Positions 12,501 to 25,600 of a stretch of DNA of 64,000 bases are shown piece by piece. Made by a program: the position numbers and the translations under genes. Within the stretch, counting starts at the first letter, position 1. Each line of letters begins with the position of its first letter. Source of the stretch: Arctopsyche grandis (taxonomy: Eukaryota > Arthropoda > Insecta > Trichoptera > Hydropsychidae); NCBI RefSeq assembly GCF_051622035.1, contig NC_135367.1:14064501-14128500 (forward strand), in the 5' to 3' direction. The notes beneath the pieces are model-generated. The model worked only from the letters and a program-made list of their open reading frames with translations. It was not told the origin of the DNA and made no database searches.

Positions 12501-15258
12501 CCAAATGTAAGAAATTAAATATTTGATCGGAGGTTTTCAATGAGTTTTATTATTATTCGAAATAAATTTACATTAAAGTCTTACTCACATATTTTTTACA
12601 CTCAAATAGGTATATGGGACACACTTATGATCAAAATTTACAAAATGTAATACACATAATTGATAAATAATCTGGATAAGACACTCTTATATGTAAATAT
12701 ATACATATGTATTCGTAACACACATAGTTTTTAAAATACACTAACACGTTTCTGCATCGATTGCTAATTTTCTTCAGGTTTGCGACAAACGGAAACCTTT
12801 TTTGCGACTCGGAGAATTAATAATTCACGTGGCAACCCATTCGATTACAAATTGAGAATTCAATACGAAATACCACGTTCGAAACGTATGGCTCTGCAAC
12901 GTTAATGGACGTTTAAATAATATAAGGTATTTAGAATGTCACATCGACTCCTCCTTGAGTTAAAAAATCATTTACTATCTAAGGAACGGTGGTGGGAAAT
13001 TAATTTACTTGGGGTGAATGATACATTTTAAACTGCAATTGGAAGTTGAATGCATAAATACGTACAATTCATCGTATGCAGAGATGCGTAAAAAGTCGAA
13101 AGATGAAATGTTCTAAAAGAATTTTAAATACAAATACACAAAATATATATATGGTAAAATGTTAAAGCCTTACTTTAAAAATCCAATTATATATCAGCCA
13201 AGCAAATAATTTGTGTATTACATTAGAGATAGTACATACATATAAATTTGGCAAAGTGGTATTGATTTTCAAAGACGAAGCAATTTTCCGACGATAGATT
13301 TTGACGTTCGTGAAAAGAAAACTTCCAAGTTAAAGGCTGAAAATAACGAGAATTCCCTCTAGGGAGAAAATGTAACGTTTCACTGTTTGTCTATAAGAGA
13401 TTTAGAAGATATTTTGGACTTGTTCCAAATCTACAGTAACCATTTTCGCGTATGACCGACCTTCACGGGAATTCCTTCATGTTCATACATGATAATTTTA
13501 CATGGAAAATAAGCTCTCTCGTGAAAAGTAAAAAAGGGAAAATCTACCGAACCATGCTCATATTATACATTTTCACTTTCGATTTTGCATGTGTTCGTTG
13601 GAAAAACAATTTTTTACTATAATCGAACCGTTAAACATTGATATACTAAAACCAATTTTCGCTCTTATAAAAATCAAAGATATGTATGTATAGATATAAT
13701 GATTTCACTTATTTAAAATAACGGTATGAGAAAAATATAACTTTTGAGTATTTTAATGTTTATATTTAACTGTCTGGTTTACTTGTTGTTTATGTATATC
13801 ATTTATAACTTGTTGGATATGTACGAATTAACGTTAAAAAAGTTTGAAAACATGAACCATTATAAAATACTTATTCAGTTGAAGAATCGGGGTTAAAGCC
13901 AATCAAGCAAAAGGAAAATAGTGTCTGAAGTGTTTACTACAAAATCAATGGAGCCTATTAATTATGAAAATTATTACGGTGAAATGTCTGACTATCAAAA
14001 AATACATGATTGTTATTTAAGTTAGATAATAATATTTGATTTTGAGAAATTATTAAAAAAGGCATTTATTTTACTAGGAAATGACGCGACGCAATTAAAA
14101 ACGCAACATTTTTGCAACTTAACCAATATTTTTTCAAATTTCTTTAGCAACATATTTTATATGGCGAGTATTATGTACATATGTACATATAAGGCACGTT
14201 TTAACTGAATAGTAACACATCTACATACGTATGTAAACATATAGTGAAAGGAATAACTTTAAGAGCAAGTCCTGTTTTCGGCTTATCATCACCCGGGCGA
14301 TTTTTAGTAGTACTCCAAGGGTTGAAAGGAGAGGACGAACGAGATCCAAACCGTGACGCTAATTAAGCAGCAACCCCTAACTTTAACTAAGGCGTCCCAG
14401 GATACGTCAGAAACCAAATTATTATTATAATATAAATGCCACACGCGATGAGAGAACTTTCGCATAATTAACCCGGGCAAAGCAAAGTCAATTTCGGACA
14501 TCGATACGTTCAAAGACAAAGAAAGCATTTAATATATCAGTAATACGATAATTTCGGCGGCACGTACACCACGTACACGTGAAGCCAGCGAAATTGGCTT
14601 ATTTGCGACTTACACTAATGTATGTTTTCGAAGGCTCCCAGACCGCACTCTTTCGCTCGTTTTCAGCTCCGACTCCATTATGTTCGGTCGGATTATCCGA
14701 TACGTGAATGTAAAACAAACAGAAAGACGAAAATTATTATGTACGTATCCCATAAACCGATCATCAAAATTTCTTCAAAACACTATCCAAATCAATGTCT
14801 GTACATACATACATATATTTTTTTAAATAAAAAAAATATATGTAAAAAGGTGGATAGGTGGGGTCAGGCCGGGGTCGGATGGTGCGCCTCGTTAATCCGG
14901 ATAACAAGGGTCGAAATCCTGGGCGAAAAAAAATAGCAGGGGGGTTAAATCCCGCGAGACTCGGCACGCCGTGTATCGGTGACGTTAAACGGGGTTCGAC
15001 GAATAAAAAATCGGCCGGTTAGCCGCGGCGACTCGGTTAACCGACAACGACGCTAAGCGGAAACGATAAACGGGCGGATGTGCGACCAACCCGTAAAATA
15101 AACACCGCGTATCGGACTATATGACCATAAATGCAAACAATAACATACAAAGTTAGTTAAACATTAAACTTCTAGAAATATGTAGCTGTGCAACTGGAAA
15201 AATCAAATTATTGTATGAACTAGACATACATACATATGTATGTATGTACATATTATAC
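9516..15258. other. Gene-poor AT-rich stretch
   Basis: Nearly 6 kb in which I recognise no exon, transposon end or RNA gene. Open frames (10332-10577, 11458-11649, 12266-12526, 14304-14528, 14622-14936) lack domains and have the composition of translated intergenic DNA. A more GC-rich block lies at about 14840-15110. It could be intronic or intergenic. Confidence 0.45.
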
Positions 15259-15619
15259 CGGTGACCATCACCGCATCGAAAGTCGAAAACGTTCGATTTT
15301 TGTCAGTGGCGTGCGATAAAACTCTCTCTCCCTCCGTCGTACAGCCTCACTTGATTTGCGCGAGCAGGATACAAGTGGAACAAGAGGAACAGGCTATTCC
15401 TCCCATATCCTGCCCGCACACATTAAGCAAGGCTGTACAACAAGAAGAGTGATAATTTCACCCCATGCCACTGATATAAATTATATATATGTACATAGTA
15501 CCGTTTACCATGCATACATTCTTTTCGATCTTTCGACTTAAGACCTTTCGATTTTCGATCTTTACTTTCCGATATTTGCTTTTTCGATCTTTCGACTTTC
15601 GATGCCGTGATGCAGACCC
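15259..15619. mobile_element. Foldback MITE, uninterrupted copy, 9-bp TSD
   Basis: Starts CGGTGACCATCACCG and ends GATGCAGACCC. The 9-bp direct repeat ATATTATAC flanks it at 15250-15258 and 15620-15628. It carries the GCGCGAGCAGGATACAAG arm and GATCTTTCGACTTAAGACC arm shared with the elements at 2311-3107, 19959-20360 and 30194-30539. Non-coding. It is the intact reference form of the outer element at 2311. Confidence 0.85.
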
Positions 15620-15704
15620 ATATTATACATACATATGTACATATTATACATACATATGTACACACACATGTAGTTCAGACAAATCAAATTTATTATTATA
15701 CATA

Positions 15705-17429
15705 CAGTAACGTGCAGAGAAATCGCATCACTTTCAATTGTTAGATGTTTTCGATTTTTTTAATTACATGAAGCTATACACGAGTTTTTTTGGTTTTATT
15801 ATTTGATTTCAACTATTTAACATGTTTTACGATTAAAAAAGATTATTTATATTTTTAAATTAAGGCGAGATACGAATTTAAAAAAAAAATGCACAATAGG
15901 GCGTTTTTCTTATATGTATTTCAAATGTCTCTAGCTAAAATAATATTACAGTATATATTTTTCAATGAATTAAAATAGAAAGGCAATGGACACATGACAA
16001 AGGAAAATAGCAATATAATATTTAGTAGACGCTCTCTTTCCTTTAATGACGGCCTCTAGATGTGCCCGCACGGACAATACGATTTTTTTTAGTATTTCGT
16101 CCGAAATTTCTTCAAACCATACATTTTCAACAGTTTTTTTAACTCATAATTAGAGGTCGGAATCTGAAGGGGCCGGAAACGTGCCGCCTATTGTTCAATT
16201 GTTGTAAATGCTTTGTAAAAAAGGTTCGGCAAACCTTTAACAATGCATTTACAATCATTGAACAATAAACAGCCCCTTCAGATTCCGGGCTCTACTCATA
16301 ATTTGTCCCAGGATGTTGTTTTTATTCCCTTTGCTTTATAATAGCCCATAAATATTCGAAAGGGTGTAAGTCGGGACTATTGTCTGGTCATTTTAGTGAT
16401 GAATATCTACTTTCTCATTGTATTTTTTTATTTGTGAAAAAAATAGTCGTCGAAACTTAATAAAATGCTATTAAATTTGTTTGATGATATCAATCACTTA
16501 TTTTAAATACAATAACTATCATTTGTGCTCGATGATAATTTGCAAAATCGGCCTGAAATTTCGAAGTCGGTTGACTCTGAAAGATGTTGCTCAATAAACG
16601 GCGGCGAAAATTACCAAAAATTTTTTATAGTCTGTTTTCTTCACTCTGCCATTGAAAAAACGTAGCACCCCCATGCCGTAATACGAAAAACATCCCCAAA
16701 TCATTTGGCCGCCCGGTTATCAACTTTTCTAGTAACACACTGATAACTGAAATATTCGTTCGGCTTTCTCCTCATCCAATTTATTATATCAGAGTCGCCA
16801 AGATTAAACTTGCTCTCGTCAGTAAAGATTACATTCTCCCAATCATCTTTAGTCCAAATTTCGTGGAATTTTTCGCAATAAAACCATTTTTTTCCATATA
16901 ACTGCCGTTAAAAAGGGTTTTTTTGCTATTCGTCGTGCGCTGGTCCTGGTTGTCGAAGTCGTGTACTTATAATTTCGACGATGATGTATTATCCAGTCGT
17001 TTGTCTGAATTCTCCTCTAATATCTTGGGCAGTTTTTAAACGAACCCTTTAACACGAACGTTTAATCATCCCATCTTCTTGAGGGGTTGTTTTTTTTTGC
17101 GGTCCTACTACCTACCTGGCTTGCAAATACCGGGTTCCGTTTCTCGATTATTTTTGAGGAAATGTGCTAAACTTATCCGTTGACATCTCAACTGCAACGT
17201 AATTTTTCGTGTGGACAATCCTTTTGAAGATGAAATTCGCCAGGTTTCGCACAAATCGCAGTTACTCACTCGAAATCGGCACAAGAACTTAATAGAATAC
17301 CTCAAAATGTTCGAAATACTACCCTTTTGAATAAAAAAAAGAGTATTTTAGAAATTAGGGGACCTTTTACCGAGAAATTCCAAGAATTCAAAGTATTTGC
17401 GGGTGATGCGATTTCTCTGCACGGTACTG
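15705..17429 (-). mobile_element. Second Tc1/mariner-like transposon, decayed, with nested hAT MITE
   Basis: Inverted ends CAGTAACGTGCAGAGAAATC (left) and CAGTACCGTGCAGAGAAATC (read from the right) lie next to TA dinucleotides at 15703-15704 and 17430-17431. Minus-strand fragments include VIFTDESKFNL (near 16800-16840, second catalytic Asp region) and a PTYTLSNIYGLL-like relic of the WPxNSPDLxPxEYLW block (near 16340-16385). Stops and shifts show it is dead. A 144-bp hAT MITE interrupts it at 16151-16294. The ends and protein differ from the element at 3132, so this is a separate Tc1-like family. Confidence 0.9.
16151..16294. mobile_element. hAT-type MITE nested in Tc1-like element
   Basis: Ends TAGAGGTCGGAATCTGAAGG and, read from the right, TAGAGCCCGGAATCTGAAGG. 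Flanked by the perfect 8-bp repeat CTCATAAT at 16143-16150 and 16295-16302, the target size of hAT transposons. Removing the element plus one repeat restores a continuous Tc1-like sequence. 144 bp, non-coding, partly palindromic. Confidence 0.9.
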
Positions 17430-17576
17430 TACATGGTATATAAGATTGACAAAGCAATGCCCCAACACAAAATCAATAAATGTATGTACATACATATGTA
17501 TATAAATACATACCATAAAAGAAGAATCATTAGATAGTTTTTACAATTCAAATTCGTCATTTTATATTGATTTGCA

Positions 17577-17748
17577 ACATGACGAATTTGATTTGTAAAA
17601 TGACGAATTTGATTTGTAACATGACGAATTTGATTTGTAAAATGACGAATTTGATTTGTAAAACGACGAATTTGAATTGTAAAACGACGAATCGATTTGT
17701 AAAATGATGAATTTGATTTGTAAAATGACGAATTTGAAGTTTAAAAAC
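17577..17748. repeat. 21-bp tandem repeat (minisatellite)
   Basis: About eight units of ATGACGAATTTGATTTGTAAA, mostly 21 bp, with small variants (ACGACGAA, AACATGACG). It directly follows the Tc1-like element and an inverted unit (CAAATTCGTCATTTTA at 17549-17564). No spacers, so not a CRISPR array. Confidence 0.9.
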
Positions 17749-18411
17749 TGTGTATCATATAGTATCTCAGAAAAAGTATCTCACAATATAAATCAAACAT
17801 CCACCCTACCCCAATAATAACTGATACAAAATGACTAGTTTGAATCTGATCAATCCAGATTGCGAATTGAAATAGCCACGTGCATGCGGTTACACAAAAA
17901 CAATAAAAACCACGCACGTTCGTTTCGACGTTAAAAACCGTTCAATTTTTAATATTTTATTTACATTTGCGGCACGCGCGGTTTGCTACAAATTATACAC
18001 ATATGTATGATTCAGCACACCCGAAACGCAAAATAGTTCGTCGAATATATAAATAAATAAACAACTAAACCGGCCGGCCTAACTTCGTATGCGAGAGACG
18101 CAGCGAAGCGCATGCAATTTGTAGCATTCAATTATTGCACGGGGATTATTAATGGTTGAATCGTTTATTGAAAATTTTTTAGCCGCATAATACGATTGTG
18201 CTGGGGAAAACCTCTACATTTCTTTGATAACAATCGCAATCTTCCCAGTATTATCCGTATGCTGGAAAATTACCCCCCATTGAATGAAAGAGGAAAATAG
18301 TAATAACCGTCTCGAGAGAACAAAAATAGCTTTCAGACATACTACTTGCACACAGCGCAGTGCATGTTATATGTATAATACATATGTACTCAGGATATGT
18401 AATACATATAT
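17749..18411. other. Region without recognisable gene
   Basis: Mixed-composition DNA with no matching repeat inside the window. A GC-richer patch at 18065-18120 contains GCCGGCCTAACTTCG but no open frame of note. Confidence 0.4.
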
Positions 18412-19335
18412 TTTTACTTTATCTACATATGTACGTAGTAACAATAGATGAAGTTTTGTGATCATGCGAAAATTCTTGATTTTGACCGATTCGAACTGAT
18501 CATGATCTAGAAAAAATGTGTGTGTGTCTGTGTATTTTGGGGATTTTTTGAACACCGTTAGTCCTATCGAACTGAAACCTAGTATTGATTACCGAAATTC
18601 TTATGGACACGACGGAAATTTGAAAAAAAATTTAAGTTGACCGGAAACGATACCTCCCCTTATAGGTGTCCCCTTTTTTTAAGTTTTTGAATTCAATCAT
18701 CTCCCAAACCGCTAATTGAATCGAACTGAAATTTTTACACATGTAATAGAAATTATAAATTTTATAACCTAATATGTTTATCTGAACCGGAAGTAGTACT
18801 TTTATTCTAGAGAATCGAGGTTTTTTTGTTTTTCTCAGAAACCTTTTAGTTTATTGAAGTGAAATTTCAAATTTATGAGTTTAAGCTTAATACCAAGTTA
18901 TGTATAAAATTTGGTAAGAATCCGTCAACGGGAAGTGGCAGTTTACTCTTGTTCGATTTTTCTTTCACTATTTTTTTCTACCCCTTAAACATGTGTGATT
19001 TTCACGAAAAAATTTATGTGTAAATCTTGTATTAATGTGATGAAAATAAAAAAAAAATATTAAATTTTATAAACCGGAAGTAGGATTTTTTCATCTTAGA
19101 AAGGTCAAAAATGTTGTCGCCACTACTATGTCCACACCCCTGAACGTATCAATCTGAAACTTTGTATTTGTATTCTTTATGTACTAACTTAAGAGCTGAT
19201 AAGGTTTTGGTCAAACTTCGTAAACCGGAAGTAGTATTTTTTTTAAACAATATTTCAATATTTTATTTTGTGACCTTCTTATATTCCTCAAATTCATGGA
19301 TCAAAGTCATGGGTTGGTCACATTCGAATTTTTTT
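18412..19335. repeat. Interspersed repeat B, second copy of the ~146-bp ACCGGAAGT family
   Basis: Collinear with 5866-7165 and diverged from it. The CCGGAA-type cores lie at 18640, 18786, 18928 (mutated to ACGGGA), 19073 and 19224, spaced 146, 142, 145 and 151 bp. The left boundary is at TTTTTACTTTATCTACATATG and the right boundary near AAAGTCATGGGTTGGTCACA. It lacks the last unit of copy A and the expanded TG tract. Confidence 0.75.
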
Positions 19336-19756
19336 TTCATGTGAAATATTCTGAAAAATGAAAACCATCCATTTTACTTTAAATGCATGAAATGGAAGTA
19401 GAATTATAGTTGAATGCGAACAAGTCACCTTACAGAATGTTTAATGTTTACCACTTCAAATTAAATGGGTATAAAATTAAAATTTGTTTCAATATGCTTG
19501 TTTCGTTTGCGTGCAAAATCCCCGTACCGTTGAATAATTATTATTAATAATAATAACATAAAATTTGCATTGCCGGCATGAATAGCAATTAATTTCATGT
19601 AAATTTAAATAATTCGAACATATTTAAAATGACTTAGGTTCAGTCTTTCAAATTATTGCTACTCATTTACATGCAAGAGTATTATAATAGTGAAATAGTA
19701 TACATACCATTTTGATAATATAAAAATCATACCACCAATGACTTTCAACAATTCAC

Positions 19757-19781
19757 ACCACCACTTTTTAAAAGTGGTGGT
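19757..19781. repeat. Perfect 12-bp-arm palindrome
   Basis: ACCACCACTTTT, one T, then AAAAGTGGTGGT. A short perfect hairpin isolated in AT-rich DNA. No neighbouring gene gives it a role. Confidence 0.8.
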
Positions 19782-19958
19782 CATCAAGTTTTAAAAGGAA
19801 AAAAAAATTATAATAATTTGAATAGAGAACACATAGGAAGTTGCTGCTATTTAAAGTTTAAGAACTACTGTCCTAGCATGACATATAATGAAATTCGTAG
19901 ATGATTCATATAATTCAAATGAGGAAGGAAGTCACTAAATTACTAATGAATATATAAC

Positions 19959-20360
19959 CGGTCTCCGTGACGGGCCCGAATGTGAAACGCCCGAAAACGC
20001 AAATATCGGAAGGCAAAGATCGAAATCGAATGATCTTAAGTCAAAAGATCAAAAAAAAAGGTGCATGGTACACGGTACATACTCACTTAATTTTCGCGAG
20101 CAGGATACAACAGGAACAAGAGGAACAGACTTTTCCTCCCGTATTAATGTGCGCGCGCCGAATACGGGAGGAAAAGCCTGTTCCTCTTGTTCCTGTTGTA
20201 TCCTGCTCGCGCAAATTAAGTGAGTATGTACGTGAGTATGTACCGTTTACCATGCACCCTTTTTTTTTATCTTTCGACTAAAGATCTTTCGATTTTCGAT
20301 CTTTGCCTTCCGATATTTGCGTTTTCGGTAATTTAACATTCCGGCCCGTGAGGTAGACCC
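19959..20360. mobile_element. Foldback MITE, third copy, TSD not clear
   Basis: Starts CGGTCTCCGTGACGGGCCCG and ends GGCCCGTGAGGTAGACCC, with two long complementary arms meeting around 20150. Very similar to the nested copy at 2578-2978. Flanks ATATATAAC and AACATATAC do not form a convincing duplication, so the ends may have changed after insertion. Confidence 0.8.
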
Positions 20361-22450
20361 AACATATACATATGTATGTATTTATGTATAGTAACATTTT
20401 TTTTTATTGAATGTAGTTTCATCACAATTCAGTCTCATCACCTCCTTGACTAGAACATATACAGTAAAGCATACTTATTGTTCTTGAAACATTATATTAT
20501 ATTATACATATATCAACATCAATTATTATGACATCAGCCACATATAATATGATACGCAGTTTAATTTTCGCATATTTAAACAGTCTGAAACACGGCTTAT
20601 CTGTGCGGCAAATTTCTCACTAATTAAGGCTGAGATTCATTAAACACACACACACAACACATTCGATTAATTCCAACTTGTAGAGATCGCTTTCTCGGCT
20701 AACGAAAGGGATTAAAACCGACAAAATAACACAACCCGTCAGGCAAAAGTGCGCCTTGTGAGATGAGACCCCGAACAAGCAAAATGTTAAAATTTAATTT
20801 AGTAGACGACGTGAAACCGAGTTTAAATTAATCCTTTATTTACAACCACACATGAGACTATGAGACATAAGGATCGAAAATGAATTTTATGGTAAGATAG
20901 AATCATAGATCAGGGGCCCTTAGCCGGGGTTCGTGAAGCACTCAGAAATACGTCGGGTTTCAAGAGGACCGCTTGAGCTTTGTTTACAAAATCAAATTGA
21001 AAAACTTTAAAAATATTCAACCTTACTTTAAGCTTTGAAATTTTAGCCTATTACAAATTTAGTATCGGTTTCATAATTTAATTACTTTATTCAAATACAG
21101 TTAATGTCGATAATATGCTAAATATATCTGTAACGATTAAAACTACTAATGTACTGATACATAAAAAAGAAAACTTCAAATGAAATTCTTGATAATCATC
21201 GAATATCGAAAGCACCCAATACAATGTATATGTATGTAATACTGAAAAAAAATCTAACTTATACTTTATGCTTATGGAAAGTAGGGGGTTAGCAAAGGTT
21301 AAAAACCTCATAGCATAGATACATACTCACAATCCGGCTCCCGAATAAGTTCGTAGTAGTAGGGGATTTTCTATTACAGATGAGACTGAGATTCCTGCAA
21401 GATACGTGCCATAAAACCTACATATATATGTACGTCTGGCGTCTGCTCTTTACGACTTATTCGACAAAATTATACACAAACGTGAAAATATTTCGAAAAA
21501 ATCGAATTGAAAATAATCAAAACTGGACATGCGGATAATTTGCGACACCGGGTTTAACCCCTCGATGATTCCTTTCGCAAGGTAAAATCCTTAGAATGTA
21601 CGACACTTTTGTGAATGGTGAAAAACGCCGAATTCCGACATGCTTCGGCGATTTTTCAATACGTCTAAATAAACCGAAAAGAAAGGCTTTTTGTTACATC
21701 GCGACAAAGCGAAGGAAATATGAGGTGGATATGTACCCCACAGGAAGGTACTTGTAAAAGAAAATAAAATGGAAAATCCGAGTGCGACCCAGTAGAAAAT
21801 TTCGCATTATTACGCAGAATATCTAGTATGTGTTCCTAAAAACGGAAAAGTGAAAATAAGAATTCGCCGAAAGAGAAAAATTCCATTACGTGCACGTACT
21901 TACATACGTACATATGTATGTATGACTACATATAATAGCACTGTTTGTCCCAAACCTTAGTATTATACTATAATACATAATTATTGTGAATATTTTTTCG
22001 CTTTCATATGTTATTATATATTGTGCCTTCATTTTAACAAGTCAGCAAAGCTTTGTCTCATTCTTTCTAATATATAATATCAAATAAAGGAGACGAAAAA
22101 TTGTAATAAATTGCATACATGATCATAGTAATAATGGCTCAAGAGAATTATTCTTTTATTTGTATCGTACATAAAAGCAAAATAATGTTATTTTTAATTC
22201 GATAAAAGTTCGAAACTCAACTTGAACAGTTTATTTTCATTTCGATATTATGTATCATAATAAATTTTCTTCCTAGTTTCTTATGATATAATATATCAAC
22301 GGGTGGCATAATTTAAAAAAAAATCTGGAATTTTTTTTATTTTTCCCATACCTTGGACATGATTATTAACATTTGAAGTCCATTTTACCTAAATTTTATC
22401 GAAAAAATATAAAATATCTAAAATCCTAATTTTCCGAAACACAATAAATA
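20361..22450. other. Region without recognisable gene
   Basis: AT-rich DNA. A fragment beginning CAGGGGCCCTTAGCC at 20912 resembles one end of a hAT-like element, but I find no partner end or 8-bp duplication. Nothing else supported. Confidence 0.4.
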
Positions 22451-22451
22451 C

Positions 22452-22650
22452 CAGCAGCAACAGCAACATAATCTCAGAGTTAAGCATACAATGCTATCAA
22501 CTGAGCGGTCATGGGTTCAATCCCTGGCCCGGTGTTGTGGTTTGTAACACCAAATCAATCGTTTCCTATCAGTTTATGTGATTTCATTGTTAAACGGTTC
22601 CTAACAAATTGGCAACCTATCCTCGTTTGTCACCATTATTTGAATATAAT
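22452..22650 (+). mobile_element. tRNA-derived SINE, plus orientation
   Basis: Contains an internal RNA polymerase III B box, GGGTTCAATCC at 22513-22523, after a degenerate A-box region (TCTCAGAGTTAAGCATA). The body downstream shares CGTTTCCTATCAG and AATTGGCAACCTATC with the copies at 34430 and 35870 read on the minus strand. No coding sequence. Confidence 0.65.
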
Positions 22651-25600
22651 TTCAAATTTATAATAATGTAATGTTATAAATTTATATAAAGTATATATGT
22701 ATGTGTGTATGTACATATGTACGAATTTGGGCATATTTGTGGCAAAACCCGTAATATCATAATGGTAAATTTGAATTTGAATAAATTTAATACCACACGA
22801 GAGTAGGGAATACTGCATGCCGACGAACGCATTTATTACACACGGACACATTGATTCGGATCGAAAATCGGCAACGGGTTAACGTCTTACATACATATTG
22901 AAGAGTTATTTACCGGGACGTCGAGACGGCTTTCAGTCCGACGGGCGTCGACGCCACTTATAACGAGGAATTCCAACCTTCAGCCGAATCGGAAATGAAA
23001 ATGTTCCATTGCAAACACACACTGAAACCGTTACTACCTATAATATTATTACTCTGTATACCAGAGAAAGCGGGTCAAAGCTGAAGTACCCGGCGCCGAT
23101 ATAACTCGCGATCGGAGCCTATTGAAAACACAATAAACTACCACACATACATACAAACGCACATTTGCACAATTCAATATTACTTCATAAAAAATATTAT
23201 ACATATATACATACCTGCATTTTAACAAGGTAGCCGGAAAATGCTTCGAAAATAACTATTATAATATTGTAAGTCAACCAGCTTTTAACGATCAATTTCT
23301 TTCAAAATAAAATTTCTTGATACTGAAGGTGTAGTGAATTGCTATTTGCTTGAAATTAAAGTGGGACGTTGGGGAAGGCACTCCACTCCCCCTTCCTCTA
23401 TTAGAATTACCTCACAGATCTAGCCTATTACTTATCCGAAGTGTATGTGGTAGATTTTTCCTAACGAAGTTTTTTGCTCCTATGGTATGTAGACATACAT
23501 ACATAAACAAACGTCATACATATGTACATACATATACGTACATATACATACATATATACTCACTTGAAACTAATATTCATTATATAAACGAAAGAGGCAA
23601 TGGAAGTGTTTTAAGAAAGGTTCAAATTTGGGTGGCAGTGTTACCAGTTACTTGAGAATTGGTCAATGAACGAGTTTTACATACTTCTCGCATACACACA
23701 CACACACACACACACAAATACAAGAGTACGTACGCATAGGCACAAAGAATAAGAGTATCTAAATTCGAAAGAGACTTTGTATGTGAGTATGTATATACAT
23801 ACATACATATCTTTTGTTGAGAATTTCATAAGCAAGTCTAAATTTCTATGACGACGAGTCGATTTTTTTTCGATTCAAATAAATAAGAAAACCATAAAAG
23901 GCCTTAGGGCAGGTAAAAGTTAATTACAATACATAGGTACTCGTATTCGCACACATTATTCTAAATATTTATTGGAATACTAATGGTTTGCGTGCACACA
24001 CTTGTGCACTCCGTAAAAGTTCGCAATTCGGATCAACGGAAGCCGCTATTTGTACTATGTATTTGTAATATACGATACCCACTGCTCGAATTGACATGCG
24101 CAAAGCCCACACTACGCCGCGTCTCAATATGGAGCATGTTAACGGACATTCACGCGCACTTCACACGCACGCACGCAATTGACAATTATTATACGATACA
24201 CATAGGTTTCTGAAAAATGTTCCCATGATGTATATTACATTATATTGTATGTAAGCGTGTATATTTATTTACCTTTACGATTTCTGCCTGTGTTATGATA
24301 AGTGTTCTGCGGGTAATTAAATGCGAATTGAAATGGTACAACCGACTCGCGTTGAAATACCACGAATGTGCAGTTTGGTAGTTTTCCGCGAAAGTTCGCT
24401 CGTTGCATTTTCGCGAATTTGCTGAAGCGCGAATTGCACAAATTTCCGTGAGTATTTTGTCAACCTAGACCAAAAAATAAACGACAAACACGTGAACACA
24501 AAGTACTTCACCGACCGAAATACTTGGGCATGTTTTACATTACATTCCAAATATGGAGAGTTACGTAACGTCTTTAAACACAAATTGGATTTGTTAAGAC
24601 TTTGTATAAAATTTTGAAAACTATAAAACATCCCATCGCCTGAACAGCGGTGAAGACGCCATTCACATCAGTCACTGTCGCAAGCATCCCTGAATCTGCA
24701 TTAGACAACGTGAATTATGGACCTGCATCCCTCCGATTCAAATCCAAACAATGCAAGCGCGAAATGTGCAACGGAAGCCGTACACCACACGAAATGCAAC
24801 GCGCATTAGCCATATCGAAAGTGCAACTAACGAGACGTTAACGCAACGCCACTCAGCTACCCGTATCATAAAACCTCAGAGATGGAAATATGTTCAAAAT
24901 TTTAATCTGAAATGATGTACAATTTTGGAATTCGGCGACAGCGAAAAACTTCAACGAAGTTCATATAGCGCCAACTTAAATCCAACATTAAGTTCTTTAT
25001 TTAATAAAAATATATAAATATTCGACGATAAATATTCAGTGATCACACAAGTGAATATGTACAAAGAGAAAAAAATTCAATATCAAAGAAATATTTTACT
25101 TAAGATGTCTGCGTCTTTTCTATCTGGAGATTTTTGATTTAGAGAAAACGTTTTAAAGAATATTTGAAAAATTCCAATCAAATTCAAATATCCATTCATC
25201 ATCAATTCACAGCCAGTAAACGTTTATCGTCTATTTATAATATAATATAATAAAACCAAATTAACTCACTATAGGCCATAAACACATACGCTGTGTTTTT
25301 AAATCCTCCAAACTTCAAGCAAAAAAAAACCATTAAGTTTCAAATTCATAGACATTATTGCCAGCGTATCTATATCCAAAATATCGCTTAAAAATTTTTC
25401 AAAAAAAATACTTTTCTATGCTTAAAGCTTGACTTTTTTTTAAGGAATTTATCGATAATATTCCTAAATAATAATACTCAAAAAAAGGTTTAAAACTCCC
25501 AGATATCGAAATTGTTTCTTATGGTGTAGCATAGATGTATGTAACTCAAATTGAATCATTCATTCAAATGAATAACACGATGATCTATAAGATATCGTTC

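Noticed and set aside
17577-17748. CRISPR-like regular repeats
   Set aside because: Units are head-to-tail without unique spacers, in a eukaryotic genome; a plain minisatellite.
20900-20990. hAT-like element starting CAGGGGCCCTTAGCC
   Set aside because: No matching right end and no 8-bp duplication found.
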